Part shown: positions 30,952-44,448 of the stretch, piece after piece
How positions within the stretch are numbered: the first letter of the stretch is position 1
How the letters are laid out: the number at the start of each line of letters is the position of its first letter
Assembly: GCF_036785885.1 (NCBI RefSeq)
Contig: NC_092329.1
Location: 9,486,001-9,550,000, forward strand
Direction: 5' to 3'
DNA: 64,000 nt
From: Coffea arabica
Taxonomy: Eukaryota > Streptophyta > Magnoliopsida > Gentianales > Rubiaceae
Position numbers and translations under genes: made by a program
Notes under the pieces: generated by a model
Told to the model about the DNA's origin: nothing
The model's database searches: none
Seen by the model: the letters and a program-made list of their open reading frames with translations, nothing else

Positions 30952-32591
30952 CACTGCAAGGTTCATCTGCATATTCCAAGACTTTTTGGTGCATTTCATT
31001 ACAAACTAATTCAAGAGAATAAACATTGTAAGTCCCTCAGATATGACAAAGATAACGATCCTCTTTCTCAGTTGAAATCCTCTATTCCATTACTCGGTGT
31101 CAAGTTCAGTGTCAGTACTACTTATCACGTAAGGATAAAGAAAATTTAAATAATAAAACACTTGACATGAATATAGAAGTTGGCACTGAGTTATCACTGA
31201 AAAGTGAGGATCCCACGTGCCTATTTAGAATATTCATGAGTGAAGTGACCATGCATTTTCCATAAGCCTCCCTAATAATTTCATCCCATGAAAAGTAACA
31301 TCGAATACATTCGACCAAAAGCAAGAAATGATCATTCGAAGACAGAAATTGAGAATTCTTTTCTCACCAAAGTTCATCAATATTATGCCTTTTCATTTTA
31401 CATGGAGGAATTATAATCTCACTTACGTGACGCACGGACACATCTTTCCACACAATTAATAATCTCACCTAGGAACTTTTCTCAAATCAGTTAGGCATTG
31501 GGGAATATCACATTTAAGTACTAAGACACTTTGTTGACTTTTTTTTATTATTTATATTTGTTGTCTTTTTTCTCTCAGGAATGTACTCCTGGAACTCAAT
31601 GAACTTCTTGATACAAAGTTATCAGGTGTGCCCTTTAATTGTTTTTTAATTTTTGATAGTTGGATTCTATAGCAAAGTCGTTGAAGCTATTACTTAACAT
31701 CAAAATCGAATCCTATAGTGCATTAATACCCCCTAATTCTTGCAGTATTCCTTTTTAACTACAATTATTCCTTTCAGCCATCACCATTATGCGTAGTGGT
31801 TGCAGACTTTCGGGTGACAAAGCACCCAAATGTTGTCCAACCCTATACTCTCTCGAACTCCTTTCTCCATCTCTCTTTATTGGTGTATTTGTTGTGCTGC
31901 TTCAATTTGTTCATGCATCTAAGCACTCTGTTTTTCTAGCTGTAAATATGTCTCAAAAGATTTTGAAGATATTTACTCTTAAGAAACTGATTATTCTGTC
32001 TTTGGACTTGTCAACTTTCTTAAAACACTATGATTACAAGTCTTACAACGGGAAAGGGGAAAGGGAGGACTTGAATGTCAAACCAGCAGAGATTATATGA
32101 TCACCTGACTAATATCCTACGACCAGTTTTGTTAGATATCAGAAATGGAGTTATTTTTTCTTTAAGAAGAGCAAATTTATATAAGTAAAGTATTTAACTG
32201 CAACGAGAAAATAGTGGCACACTAAAGATGAAAAATGCATGCTAACTAGTGCCCTAGAAAAATCATTTTTCTTTATGCAGAATAAAAAGTTCTGAAATGA
32301 TTTGTATTACTTATTTCTAAGAGAATTCCTAAAAATAAAAGATAAACACTGTTAAGGAGATTTCCTTAGTTAATTATTAGGGTGGGCCATTATTATTATT
32401 ATTTCAGATGTGACTAAATGAAGTAAGTAAAAATATATAGATGGATCCACATTCTTGAGTCCATACACAAGTAACTTTGATCCTCCGTAAAGCAGCGTTC
32501 TTAGTAAGTCGATCAGAGAGAAAAATGAGTCTAGGCATGGAAAATATGTGCACGTTAAATTTAATTTGTTGTGTTACTCATATTTTGTGCC

Positions 32592-32866
32592 TTTTTTTTT
32601 TTTGATAAAAACATCATCATTCATTAAATCTGCACTAATGGTAGAAATTACATCAACCACGCACAAATACAAATAGATCTGAAGAACAAAATTAAATACT
32701 CCTACAAATTTAAAAAGTCGAGAGAATATTACACTATGAAATTCAAAATATGCTTAAAAGATAAAACACTTATAGTCCCATGAGATCATTTGTTTGTGCT
32801 TCCAACCATTGCTAATAAACTAATTCAAACCTAAGTGTTGATATGACATCTGATGAGATATATCCA
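32592..32866 (-). repeat. 5'-truncated retroposon 3' end, related to 1565-1866
   Basis: A 12-T run is followed by GATAAAAACATCATCATTCA and GAAATTACATCAACCACGC, in the order seen at 1585-1660. It is probably the 3' UTR of an L1-type element inserted on the minus strand. The 5' truncation point is approximate. Confidence 0.55.
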
Positions 32867-35800
32867 GGGGATCTCAATTTGACAATCAAATCAAATCTGA
32901 GAAAGCTTGGATCAATAAGAGAATTAATTATAAAACTAACAAAACTCTCACTAGGAATATCTAGGAAAGGAGAAAACTATTATCAAGAATCCCTGGAACA
33001 GGAGAAAACTCTCACTAGGAATCACTAAAAAAAGAAGAAACTCCTAAGATCTAAAAGTACACACGATGGACGAGAATAAGTACCTTCTAATTGGGAGTAT
33101 ATAGTTAATTAAGATAATCACTTTATATCTTTACTAAAGAATCAAAATTTTGTTTTAGATTGAGTTAAAGTTTCTTTCCCATAGATGTGATTGGAATAAT
33201 GCTTTAGCGGATGCCACTTTTTGATGGATTCTCACACGCAAGCTAGCCATTTGCGTGTTAAAGTTTTTGCTTTTCATAGATTGAGGGGAAGGAAAAAGGT
33301 TGAAATTTTTTACTCTCATCAACTGTAAATGGAGAATCATGAGATGAGGTCATCAAGAGACTTGTGGTTTTTGTTCACATTTAAATGTGAAAATAAATTT
33401 GACAAAAAAAAAAAATGAATCTCATGCAAGCTAGCGTCTTGGAAGTTTCTAATCGAATGTTTTGTGTAGCTTCTTAGCTCCATCTTTTTGGATTATAACT
33501 AGGATAATTAATGGTAAATCTCAAAGGAAGAGGGGAAAGTGGAATGTTATAATTAAACGATGGAGATAAGAAATGCTTTTATTCTCTTCCGTACGTGTTG
33601 GCTAATTTCTTACTTTGTTTCGCTTGGTGGATTTCCTTTTCATTTTTTGTATAATTTTCACAAGTCAGAATAAATGCTTTTTTTGTACCTTGCATAATTC
33701 CCCTAATAATATTTTGAAATATCCATATAAACCTCTTGTACTTGTAGTATTATCTAAAGTAAAAATTTAATAGAAAATAATCTCCATGATGTCTTAAGTT
33801 GAAATGCACGCCTGTGTTACCCTTACTTAAGCAGTAATTGATATCTGACTACTTGGTATAAAATCATAGGGCGATTATGTGAATAGGTGCAAATTAGTAG
33901 GGGATTAAGTGAATATTTAGACAAAATATAAGAGAGTCCCTCACAATCGATCAGCATAAATCCCTACCATTAGTTTAATAACGTTCATGAAGTCAACATA
34001 AATTTGTAGTGGAAGTCCCTATTGTAACCACAAAAATAAATGAAGTCCTAAAATGCCAAAAAAGAAATTAAAACAAAACCTTCATCCTTCCTCAACAGTC
34101 AACACCAATCACATTCACCCGACCGACAAATAGTGCTTTTATCGTCCGGCATTAGCTAACCTGGGGATGAATCTCCTAGCTACAGCCTCTAACGCAAAAA
34201 TTAATTTGGCAAGAAATAGCAAACTTGCAGACTAATTTCACCAAAAATTAACCGTGCAGTTCTAGTTGATGCTAAATTAGACACCAAATAATGCGTTCTT
34301 TTTCAATGTGAGAAAACTACAGCAGAAATTTAATTTGCAAATTGAGAGAAATATGAATACACAGAAAAATGAGCAGATTTGTAGGATAAAAAATGTTCAT
34401 ATCAATTTCCGATTTCAAGCTTTAAACAGTGCAAGCAAAATGATGAATGAGAGGTTCTACGAAAGAAAGACAAAACAAAAAAGAAAAGGAGCCATTGGAG
34501 GAATTTGCAATTTCACTGGGATGCCAAATTCATGCCACCAAATGCAGATCCATTCTCCAGGAAACCCATATGAAACATCATCAACTATTGATAAAGACTT
34601 GTTGAAATGTCAAAAAAATTGTATCCAACTGTCAGATTCATCTAAGATTTAGTTTGTCTCAGGGAAAGTTGCTCTTTATACAGTATGTGTATTGACAAGA
34701 AAAAGATGAGGGGATAAAAAATGGTTGTAGATGAGGATGAAATAAATGGTTTGGTGAGGTAGACTTGTGGAATTAGACCTATTGCGGTCAAGCAATTGGC
34801 ATAAAGATCCGAATGGAGGGAGGAAAACTGGAGAAAGAGCATCTACTGAGTTGGAGGGATGGATTTCTTTTCTTTTTTTCATTTTCTTTTTTCTGTTCCT
34901 TTCTCCTCATCTTCCACACTTTATTCTCCTAGTAGCTACGTTGTCTATTTCCTTCTGTATGAAGCAAATTTTTTTATTACTTTTCCAGTTTGTTTATGCC
35001 GTATGGCTTTATGAATTAATACAATATTGTCATTTCTTTTCCTTCTTTTATATATATATACACACACACACACACATCTGTTAGTTGGACTTAGACGGTG
35101 TCAATGATAGGGGGATAAATATAATTTGTTCATACCACAAGGTTTGTTTTGTAATTTGGTCAAATTTCAGGGGAAGTAAATGTAATTAACCCTAAAATTT
35201 TATCCCATGCAGTGTTGGAGTGCGTACTAATCAATCACCGTAACTAGAGATGCCTTTTACTTATTTTTTACTTTGCATAAAACTATATACCAGAGTTATG
35301 TGGATATTTTGAAACTTAAGGAGGTCATGTGATACTATGCAAAAGCACAAGGGGTTATGGGTAAATTTTTCTATCAATAATAGATTTAAGAGTTATTTAC
35401 TCATAAATCTCATTAGGATTTGTGTAACTAGTAATCCTTAGGGCACTGATATAACAGGGCCTCGAACAATCATTTTTCTAAGTTAAATTAAAAAAAAAAA
35501 GTGTACAATTATAAAGACGACAATAAATGTGCAGGCCAGAATATAATGAGTTAAATTTGCCACAAATAGGATCGAATTAATAACACTAAAATAAGGTAAA
35601 CCACGTGAAATATGTGTGGTTACAAGGAATCAATAGCTTTTTGTGTATCGATTCCATGCAAATTGTAATCTTTCTGACTTTTTCAAAGGCAGCCAAAGAG
35701 AGGGAAACATGGGAAAGATAAACAAAGTAGTAGCTTTTTCTTTAGGAATGCATTAAAGGCCATTCTAGTGTGAGATTATTTAAGTGACACTTACTATTAA

Positions 35801-36062
35801 TATATAGCAAACTGCCTCACTCATTAATATGAATGCACACTTTTAAGTTGGAGAAAGCTCCAAACTAATTGGAACTAATGAAGCATCCATGCAGTTGTTA
35901 ATTTCCTCAAGAAAGGCTACGCTATGTTTAACTCAATAGGCTACCTGTCTCCACTTACACTTTCTGGTGCTAAAAACTTAAAAAGATAACATTTGAGAAT
36001 ATGTGTCTTTGTATAGTTGATCAGGCTCCCAAGTGCATATATATGTCGAAGAATTTCATATT
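32867..36062. other. Gene-poor, AT-rich region
   Basis: A compound (TA)n(CA)n microsatellite lies at 35050-35076. Short frames (for example 34308-34652) have no recognisable motif, biased composition or splice context. Phrases such as GGGGAAGTAAATGTAATTAACCC near 35171 hint at transposon ends, but I found no partner. Confidence 0.5.
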
Positions 36063-36067
36063 TAGAC

Positions 36068-36359
36068 TGTTAAAACCGATGCAGCGGGACGGAAAGAACA
36101 AATAAGAACAAGTTAGAACAAATTTGGGGGAAATCAGATTTTTATTAGGGTTCGGAATTTATCAGATCTTTTTTGTACAGAATGGATATAAGGTATATAT
36201 ATACAACCAAATAACCAAAAAACGGATTGGACCGTTAGGCCCAAAAATCGAGACCCAAACTAAAACGGATACGATATCTAATTCAAGGCATTTCAACGTT
36301 TAGCGAGACCTTCGAACAGCTCAGCGGAGGTCGAAGATCTGATTCAAGGCATTTCAACA
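36068..36359 (-). mobile_element. Solo LTR (minus strand)
   Basis: On the minus strand this 292-bp LTR starts TGTTGAAATGCC and ends GCTGCATCGGTTTTAACA. Perfect 5-bp duplications TAGAC flank it at 36063-36067 and 36360-36364. It carries a TATA-like GGTTGTATATATATACC and the shared 3' half ACCCTAATAAAAATCTGATT then TTCCCCC, matching the LTR at 48039. Its first ~25 bases (TTGAAATGCCTTGAAT) are repeated about 60 bp further in. No internal domain remains, so it arose by LTR-LTR recombination. Confidence 0.93.
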
Positions 36360-39300
36360 TAGACATCAATATTCACGAGGAACATTTCATCACACAAAAA
36401 AGCATCAAATGAAAATAATAGCTCCATCATGATAATTTATATATCTAGAAAAAATCATTTCTTCCTTGGCAAGAATGAAAGATCTTTGGAGGAGATGAGC
36501 GTATTGCTTTCGAATAGAATACTGAAATTTGCAGATCTATTTCTGTTAGGCACTCTCCCATAAATATACTAACATCTTTTCAATTGTTGTTGACGTACTT
36601 TATTCTGTAAAATCTTGCTGGCAATTAATATCTTATGCATATAGCTTGTGCCAGTGGGCACAAGTAAGGAATTAATGCATATGACAGATACAGAAAGGCG
36701 TGCTGATTGATGTTCTAAAAGTAGCTAAGGAAGAATAGAAATGGATAAAGTTGGTAGGATTGATGTTTAATTTAGATACAGAAAGTTGCATTGCCTACTT
36801 TTTGGTGAAATTCATATTGTTGGCGGTCCTCAAGCTTTAGGGTTAAAGCAGTTATGAATATATTCTTGTGCCCATTGAAAGCTTTTGTATATGCTTTTTG
36901 CCATCCCAAGAGCACACATTATGTCAACCATTTTTGTTTCTCAATGTTCTTCTTTATCCTTGCCAAGATATCTTAATGAAACGGACCCCTGAAACGGCCC
37001 CCTGATCTGCTTAGTTGTCCATTTAATTCTATCGGTTTCATCTCAAAAATAGACTCTGATAATGCCTGCAAGTATATTCTAATTATTCTACACATCTTTA
37101 TTACAAGAAGCATGGAAATTCAATTGTTTCTGCAGTACAAAAATTTCGGTCTGGTAATTAATTTCTGTCATTTCTTGTTTTACATAGATGAGAATGTCAT
37201 ATTTAAGGGTTCCTAAATGAGCTGCTGTACAAGCTTATTAGAAACTTCACCTTGCCAAAAAGAATATAAAGCAATTTAATTTGAAGCTAACTTGTAGTCC
37301 AATCGATTTGGAATTTGAAATGGTCAGTACTTCAGCAGAAATCAGCATCCACTGGAATCGAACTACAATTGCAAACACTAGGCACAATACTATAAAGGGT
37401 AAATAACGACTGCAAGCTTAGTTATCTCCCTTAGTTTATAAGAATTTGGGGAACTCAGAAGCAAATGCAAGAGTTTATAGAGGGTCAGAGCTGCTGTATA
37501 GAAACTACTGACTGTAAGGTTTCTTGGAAGAAATGCTGTAATGAGTTAATTAAGCTAATAACATTTGTTAACGTTGTATCGATTAGTGTAAAGTTCTCTT
37601 CTAATGGTCATTACCACGACAATGAAGGGCCTTGCTCTCAAGTTCAGTATGGACTAGTTCCATTTGCATTCCAGAACTTGTACCCTATTTTCATCTGACA
37701 TCTTAAACTTTAAATTTGCATACTTTGCAACTTAGCATCTCGAATTTGTCCCATTTAAATCCAATTGATAAGTTAAAAAAAAAAATAGTAAAACTAGCAG
37801 ACACAATGCGCTGTTTGCAAGACTCATAAAGATTGTTTGTGAGATAACGGCAAATATACTACCACCTAATAGAGTGTCTGAGGTAAACATTGTGTGTATG
37901 GTTCTTGAGTTGGTTAGGTTTTACTAAAGCCATTATCAACTGGACTTAATGGGATAATTCTGAAAAATATGATTGCAAATGTCCAAAATTAAAAGTTAAA
38001 AGTCCAAATTAGCATACAGGTTCGGAAGTGCAAAGTGAAATTAGTCCATTTAGTATCGTTAAACTAGGATTGGTTTTGTAAGCTTGGTACTTAGGAACCT
38101 CCATAAGGTCGTTGAGATTATAACTAGTTCAGGTTACATAAGTCAAGAATCGGCTAAAACTGGTGCAAATTTATCAGAATCACTAGGAAGGGGAAAAATG
38201 ATTTTCTGACGTTTAAAGAGAGGTCTTTGGTATCACTGATTTTGGGTTGCCAAATTATGTGTTCTTTTTCCCCATCTTAATGGTCACTACTCCTTGCGAT
38301 AAAAATGAACACCTCTTACTAATTTGATTCAATTTTGCGTTCGATTTTGTAAACATTCATCATCAAAGCAAATTGAACCCCGCACATACCAGGACATTGA
38401 ACTCATGCTTGAGAACTTTTCATTGAACAAAAAGAAACTACAATGCTAACTACTGAAAACTATCTGGTCCACTTGACGAAGAATGACTGGAGTTAGCATA
38501 TATGGCGAATGTGAATTCTGAAAAATATCTGGTTTCTTGCAAGTTTGATGGAATAACTGATTCATATTGCATATGATCGGACAAGACATCTCATAAGTGA
38601 TCCAAATCAATCACTCAATGAAGGACCAATGAACCATGTGATGTCATGTGGGCAACAAAAGCAGGAAACAATGTTTTACAAAACATGGAGTATATCCAGA
38701 ATCAAGAAATCATAAAGCTGTCGACAGGTAAATGAAGAAGAGAGGAGAGTGGTGGTCCTTAAGGTACACCTTTTAGATGATTCATATCAATTTAGGATGG
38801 GGGAACCTGATGGTACATGTTGCAGATTTAGGATCTATCAGATTCGAGTGGTTTGGATAAGCTCAATTGTAGAAAAACACATACCAACACGCAATGCTTT
38901 TTTGCAATTGTGGTCCTTTAATGCACCCTTATTCTTCACTTTTGAACACCTCCATGTGTAACAAAGATACTCCTCAGCCTACTCGAAAATTTTCAAAAAA
39001 AAAAAAAAGAATAACCATTTATTTGTTTTTTTTTCTTTTTTTTTTTATCCTTAGGAGCCATATATGTAGAATCATTGATTTATAGGAGTAATGGCAATTT
39101 ACACCTTTTATATTTGCACTTATTCTCACTTGCACCTTCAACTTCTAGTTTTGACATTCTGCACCCTAAGTTTATCAAAACATCCCATATCACCCCAAAT
39201 GGCTCATGTTGCTAACAAAAGAAAACAATAACATACATGTCCTCTATTTTTTATTTGTTCTTTCTTTTTTTTGGGGGGGGGGGGGAATCTTAAGGACTAA

Positions 39301-40930
39301 TGCAAATTTTTATCACTGATAAGAAAGAGTGGCATGATTTTGTATAAGTAATTATCATTCAACTATTTTGATATAGGGTGTGTGAGATGATAGCTATCTG
39401 TGATAACTTTTGAGCATGAAGTATCTAAAATAAAATCTCAAGATGTAGTATGATGATAATTAGTAGGTATCTAAAGTGCAAATTTTCCAGAATGAAGACT
39501 AAGAATGCAAAATGGGGATTATTGGTTGACAACTTTAGCAAGTGCAAAGTAGAGCAGTTCTTTATCTCATCATGCATTCTTTTGTAACATTAGCTATCAA
39601 AATAGGTAGGGTTAATGTGCACTGTTTTCTGCAAATTACGTATTTTATGTGTCCTTTCTTTTTGGTGTTGATCAAATAGCAGAAGCATCACATGTACTTT
39701 GAATCGGCTAAAATATTTATTTAGACTTATTTTCATTTATTTGTATCATTTTACTTTTTTTATTAGAAGTAATAATAATAACAAAGTATATGTTAGCTAT
39801 ACATATAGAGTATTTTATATTAATACATCTATAGCTTAGAATTAACTAATTATTAATATAGAACAATACCAAATAGGTAAATGGTAATAACATAATGTTT
39901 ACTCAGCTATACATTATTAAATAAATGATACTTTGATTATTTAGTATATGCTTTTAAATAATGAGTAACTTACATTTCTAGTATTTTCTCATATTATCGA
40001 GTTGGTCATGAATTTTTTAATAGTTTAAATAAATAAATAAACACAAAAAAAAAGATGAAATTATAAGTAAAAGAAAATTATAATATTATAATAAGCATCT
40101 AATTAGTTATATTAATAGGAAAGAGAAGGAAATAGTGACATGTGATGAGAGAAGCGTACAACAAACAAAAATAAAAATGAAAGAAAACGTTGCTTTATTA
40201 GCAAAAACTAAATTTAGTTAGTCAAACCTCAAATTCTCAAATCATCTTTTAATGGTTCCAATCTTATATATCAAACTTCCTGATTATTTGGACAGATATC
40301 AAATGCTTCTGTCTGGGAGATTGACTACTAAGATAGAGCAGGATTCGAAAAATAGTAACAACAATCTTTTATCTTTATCTTATACAAAGGGTGTAATTAA
40401 TGACCGATTTTCATCCATTTGGGAACATTTCAATGCTCGATTATAAATTTTTTTTTTCTTTTCAACAAGCTCGATTTTCGATCAAAAAGTTTTAGCTCCA
40501 CACCACATTATCAAAAATTAGAATCAGTAAATGTGGGATTCTTGCTTATTTTTGCGTTATACAAAGGGTGCAAAGAAAGGTGAAGTCGGTTAAGACAATT
40601 TTATTCACCATTTTGTTATTATTCACAATTTTATCCTTGCGCTTTGATTACTATTCGTTTTTGTTATAACCTCTTCATTTTGTCTCTTGACGAATGATAA
40701 GGTGCTGGACATTCGAACATTGAGAATATATGATCACTAGATGCTTCAATTTAGTTGTTCTTTTTTCATTTTGTAAATTATAAGTTGTTCTGAAGTGCTC
40801 TCAGTTGCTTTTATAGACTGGTGCTGTTAACTTATTTTTAAGTGGAATAAGCTGATTTCAAAAAGTATTAGCCCTCAATTTGCTTCTAAAAATTGCTTTT
40901 GGCTTTTCAAGGTGTTTAGATTGAAATTAA

Positions 40931-41856
40931 GGGCAAAAAGGCATATTGGCCCTCAAACTCTAACAATTCCCTAATTTTAGCTCTCTTACTGCCAGCCAGG
41001 TGTATTTTTTAGCCCTTCAACTATATATTAAAAATGTATACTCATTACCCTTCTGTTAGTTTGAGATGTTAAAGTTGATGGAAAGAGCATCAAGTGCAAC
41101 GTACGAATGAAAATGGGAAGCTTTTTTTCACAAAAGTAAAAAAGAGCACTTCAAATTTAGGATTTTTGCTTCAACACAGATTAGGACAAATAAATCATAT
41201 ACTCAAACTCTTCATCCCATGCATGAAGAGTTCACGAGTATAAAATAGAGAAAATTTGGCGAGTACTGAGTCATGAAGTAATCGAATAAAGTTGAGATAG
41301 TGGAAAGTTGAATTCTAAAATTTGGAGTATTTCATGTCAAATTCTTTCTTGATTTGAACTCTCTATATATACTCCAAATAACATTTTGGTATTAATTTCA
41401 AAAGATTCTGTGAAAGTTATGTAAAATGGTGATAGAACTACAATCTATATATGACTTCCATATATGGTGTTATATATCTAGTAGTAAGTCATTGAAAACT
41501 GAGCAAATTCGGAATCTATGCAGAAAATGAAGTTTAATTAGGGGTATAATTTCATCAATATTTGACCTCATAAGGTGATGGTCAATCCTAGGTTAATTAA
41601 CGGCAGTCAATAGCCGTTAATCGACAATGAATAGTTGCAACGGTCACTAAACCTGATTTGAGGAAAATGGAGATCAAAACTACAGCATTTTGAGCTATAC
41701 TCCGCTAGAGTTAACTGTTCAAATTGATGAAAGGGTCATACGTAAACATTTTTAACAATTTAGGGGCTAAAAAGATATAAATGATAGCTGGTAGACTAAC
41801 TAAAAGTATATATGAAATCATTATAAACTGTGGGACAAATGGAATTTTTGCCCCAC
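40931..41856. mobile_element. Possible decayed transposon with inverted ends
   Basis: The left end GGGCAAAAAGGCATATTGGC has a weak inverted partner, ACAAATGGAATTTTTGCCCC, at about 41838-41857. Inner phrases (AGCCCTTCAACTATAT against AATTTAGGGGCTAAAAAG) also oppose each other. I found no target duplication. Confidence 0.35.
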
Positions 41857-43956
41857 GTTTGCTTGCACTTTCTAGAATATTTTTTATATGCAGTTTTTAG
41901 CTAGTAAAATTAAAGTGAAGGAGAACAAGCCTCAACCTTTTCTTATAGCCAAAAAAAAAAAAGGTATAAAAGTTGCTCAAAGGGAACCACTGCGATTGGT
42001 TGGGCTCCTGATCACAATATATATAGTTCTCATCTATATATAGGATAATATATTAAAATAGGAATAAAAAAAAATTTAACATAGTACTTAACATGGTGAT
42101 GGATAAAGATGCTGCAATTATATGTGGCATCGATCGATAGCAATGATTGTTTACTTAGATTTCTTTTTAATTTTTATGATTTTATTCTTTTGTGTGTGTT
42201 TGAGCTAATTCAGCATTTTCTTCCAAATGGAAACCTCCCATGTGGCCGCAGCAAATCCATCCATGCGATAAAAACGTTTGAGATACCAAATTAAGCAGAT
42301 TTATCCCTCAATCACAAGGGTCGAAGCTAATTAAGCATAGAACTTAGATGTCAAAACTATTAAAGTTCGACCCTTAAATCTGCCAATTTCAGAGTCTTAA
42401 CAAAGTAAAATACCACAATTAGGTAAGAATTTCAATTTCATCTCTCAAAATTTAGAGATCCTTGTGGATGAAAAAACTGTATTTAGATGCTTCTTTTTTT
42501 TTAAGAGTATAGGAAATTAATATAAGACCAAATTAGAAATGAACATCAAAGATTAGGGCCTTGGGAGAAACCATCCATCATTTATCTCTTGCTAGGAGAA
42601 TAATCAATCATATACTACTAGTGCTTTTAGTACACTCTACGTGTGTGCTTATTTCAAAAATATATAATTAAGTATTCTTCACAGTAGAGAAAAAGAGGGA
42701 AATTGAGTAGTTTGAAAACTAATTTTGAAGAGTATTTTTGGTATAACATTAAGTGAAATCAATTATTTGCACCAAAAGAGAACCCTCTCCCGTTATATAT
42801 AGTATAGATGTCAGCCTCTTTCAATCTCACAAAATTATCTAAACTTATGTATATCAGCTAAATAAATGCAATCATTTTTATTTATTTTTTTTTCAAAAAA
42901 AAAAAGTTGTGTGAAATTCCTGTCGGCATAGCAATTTGCATTTCAGACCAGTCAGCTCAGTGTAAACACTAAACAGTAGCCATCAAGGAAAGAAGAAAAG
43001 GGTTCTACAACATCTCGCAATCCATGCACTTAGCTTCACGTGCGATTCAGCTGACCTAAGTGGTCACAACATGTTTTATTCTATTGACTTTCGAAATTCA
43101 TAAAAATGATGAAAACAAAGCAGTGTCCCAAAGGGCACATGAAGATTCCCACTTGTTGATGCATTATTTAGGACAATTCTTGCATGAATTTTGGTTCAGC
43201 ATATTTGATTCCATCCATAAATCTATTTTCTTCCCTATGAGTTTTAATCTCATAGTCTTTCAAATATAAGAGTTCAAGATGCAATGAAAGTTTGTTTTTT
43301 TCAATTTTGTAAGCCAAGCTACAAAAGATTGGTCAGTATTATTGTCGTCCTACGTTTATGCAAAATTTTTGCTAAGATGGGAGCACTTTTAACATGGTTA
43401 TAATCATCCATGTTGCTTTCTTCCTCCTTGATTGGATCAACAATGGGATTCTTGACGAGGGAAAGGTTTTGTGACATGGACGCCAGACTGACTAATTATG
43501 TATTTATCCTAGAATTTTTTATATTTTTTTTAACCCCTGAATTTTGTTGGCAAAATATATATATATATTCACCCCTTAAAGAATGTTATGAGAATATTTT
43601 AGGACAAGGATACTTATCTCCCTGGTAATTAATTCGTCCGTGGAGAACTTTTTACTTTATACTCTTGCACATATAGTACACCTTCTCTGGTGGAGGATTG
43701 TTAATTGAAAAAGCCTACACCAAAACCAAACAAGAGATTCTCATTCTCCTTAAACCCGACCCCCCCCCCCCACCCCTCGCCCCTGCGTGTGTGCCCAAGA
43801 TCACACACCCCGTTGCCTTGCTTGTGCCCTTATATTTCACCAAACCTGCCCCACAATATCTAGATTCTATATCAAAGCTAAACAACTATATCATCACCTA
43901 TCTTTTCAGCCCACTTCCAGAGTATTTTTCCCTTGTTTTATCTGCCATTACACCCC

Positions 43957-43965
43957 TATATATAT
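43957..43965 (+). promoter_or_regulatory. Possible TATA box of the FPF1-like gene
   Basis: TATATATA stands in an otherwise C-rich stretch about 150 nt before the FPF1-like ATG, a distance that allows a leader of about 120 nt. It is the best candidate by position and context only. Confidence 0.4.
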
Positions 43966-44112
43966 CCCCCCTATCATCCTTCATTCCCATCACAACCAAC
44001 CCTCATTGCCTTTTCTCCTCTAAGTCCTAAATCAATTTGACACAAACCTTTCTTCATCGTTAGTAAATTTCAGCTTCTTTTCTATAACCAAACAAAATCT
44101 AAAACCAAGAAA

Positions 44113-44448
44113 ATGTCTGGTGTATGGGTTTTTAGGAATAATGGTGTAATTCAGCTAGTTGAAAATCCAGCAGCAGAACAAGGTGATGCAAGGAATGGTA
44201 CCAGAAGAAAGGCTCTGGTACACTTGCCCTCAGGCCAGGTGATTTCGTCGTATTCCTACCTCGAGAATATCCTAAACGGTTTGGGATGGGAGAGGTATTA
44301 CGATGGTGATCCTGACCTCTTCCAATTCCACAAACACTCTTCCATTGATCTGATTTCACTTCCAAGAGACTTCTCCAAGTTCAATTCCGTCTATATGTAC
44401 GATATTGTCGTGAAAAATCCCAATATATTCCACGTTCGCGACATTTGA
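44113..44448 (+). CDS. FPF1: Flowering-promoting factor 1-like protein
   Basis: This 111-residue single-exon protein matches the FPF1/FLP family from the first residues ([19 protein letters not shown]) through [35 protein letters not shown] and the ending [14 protein letters not shown]. Family members are small soluble proteins that act in shoot apices and influence flowering time and gibberellin responses; their biochemical activity is not settled. The length is the family norm of about 110. The ATG at 44113 begins the conserved MSGVWVF and is preceded by AAGAAA. An A/C-rich leader lies upstream and a 26-T run about 90 nt after the stop. Which paralogue this is (FPF1 or an FLP) cannot be told here. 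Confidence 0.95.
   Translation: MSGVWVFRNNGVIQLVENPAAEQGDARNGTRRKALVHLPSGQVISSYSYLENILNGLGWERYYDGDPDLFQFHKHSSIDLISLPRDFSKFNSVYMYDIVVKNPNIFHVRDI

Larger units (their letters stand above)
30546..32591. other. Intergenic; GATC-rich segment and tiny retroposed tail
   Basis: No gene is seen. Frames over 30602-31149 and 31789-32100 have no recognisable motif, and the first is broken by a long T run. The two notable pieces are listed separately. Confidence 0.5.
36365..44000. other. Large gene-poor region
   Basis: Nothing convincingly coding is found over about 7.6 kb. Homopolymers include a 13-G run at 39273-39285 and a 12-C run at 43760-43771. Repeat-like phrases such as 'TTGCACCTTCAACTTCTAG' (about 39135) and the 40931-41856 candidate point to old transposons. 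Frames at 37465-37698 and 43060-43269 have no recognisable motifs. Confidence 0.5.

Noticed and set aside
31789-32100. A 103-residue frame with a hydrophobic start
   Set aside because: No conserved motif and no supporting splice or promoter context.
34308-34652. A 114-residue plus-strand frame
   Set aside because: Lys/Asn/Gln-rich composition typical of random AT-rich DNA, with no motif, leader or relative that I recognise.
39273-39285. Poly-G tract as a quadruplex regulator
   Set aside because: It is a single homopolymer in non-genic DNA, and length slippage is the simpler explanation.
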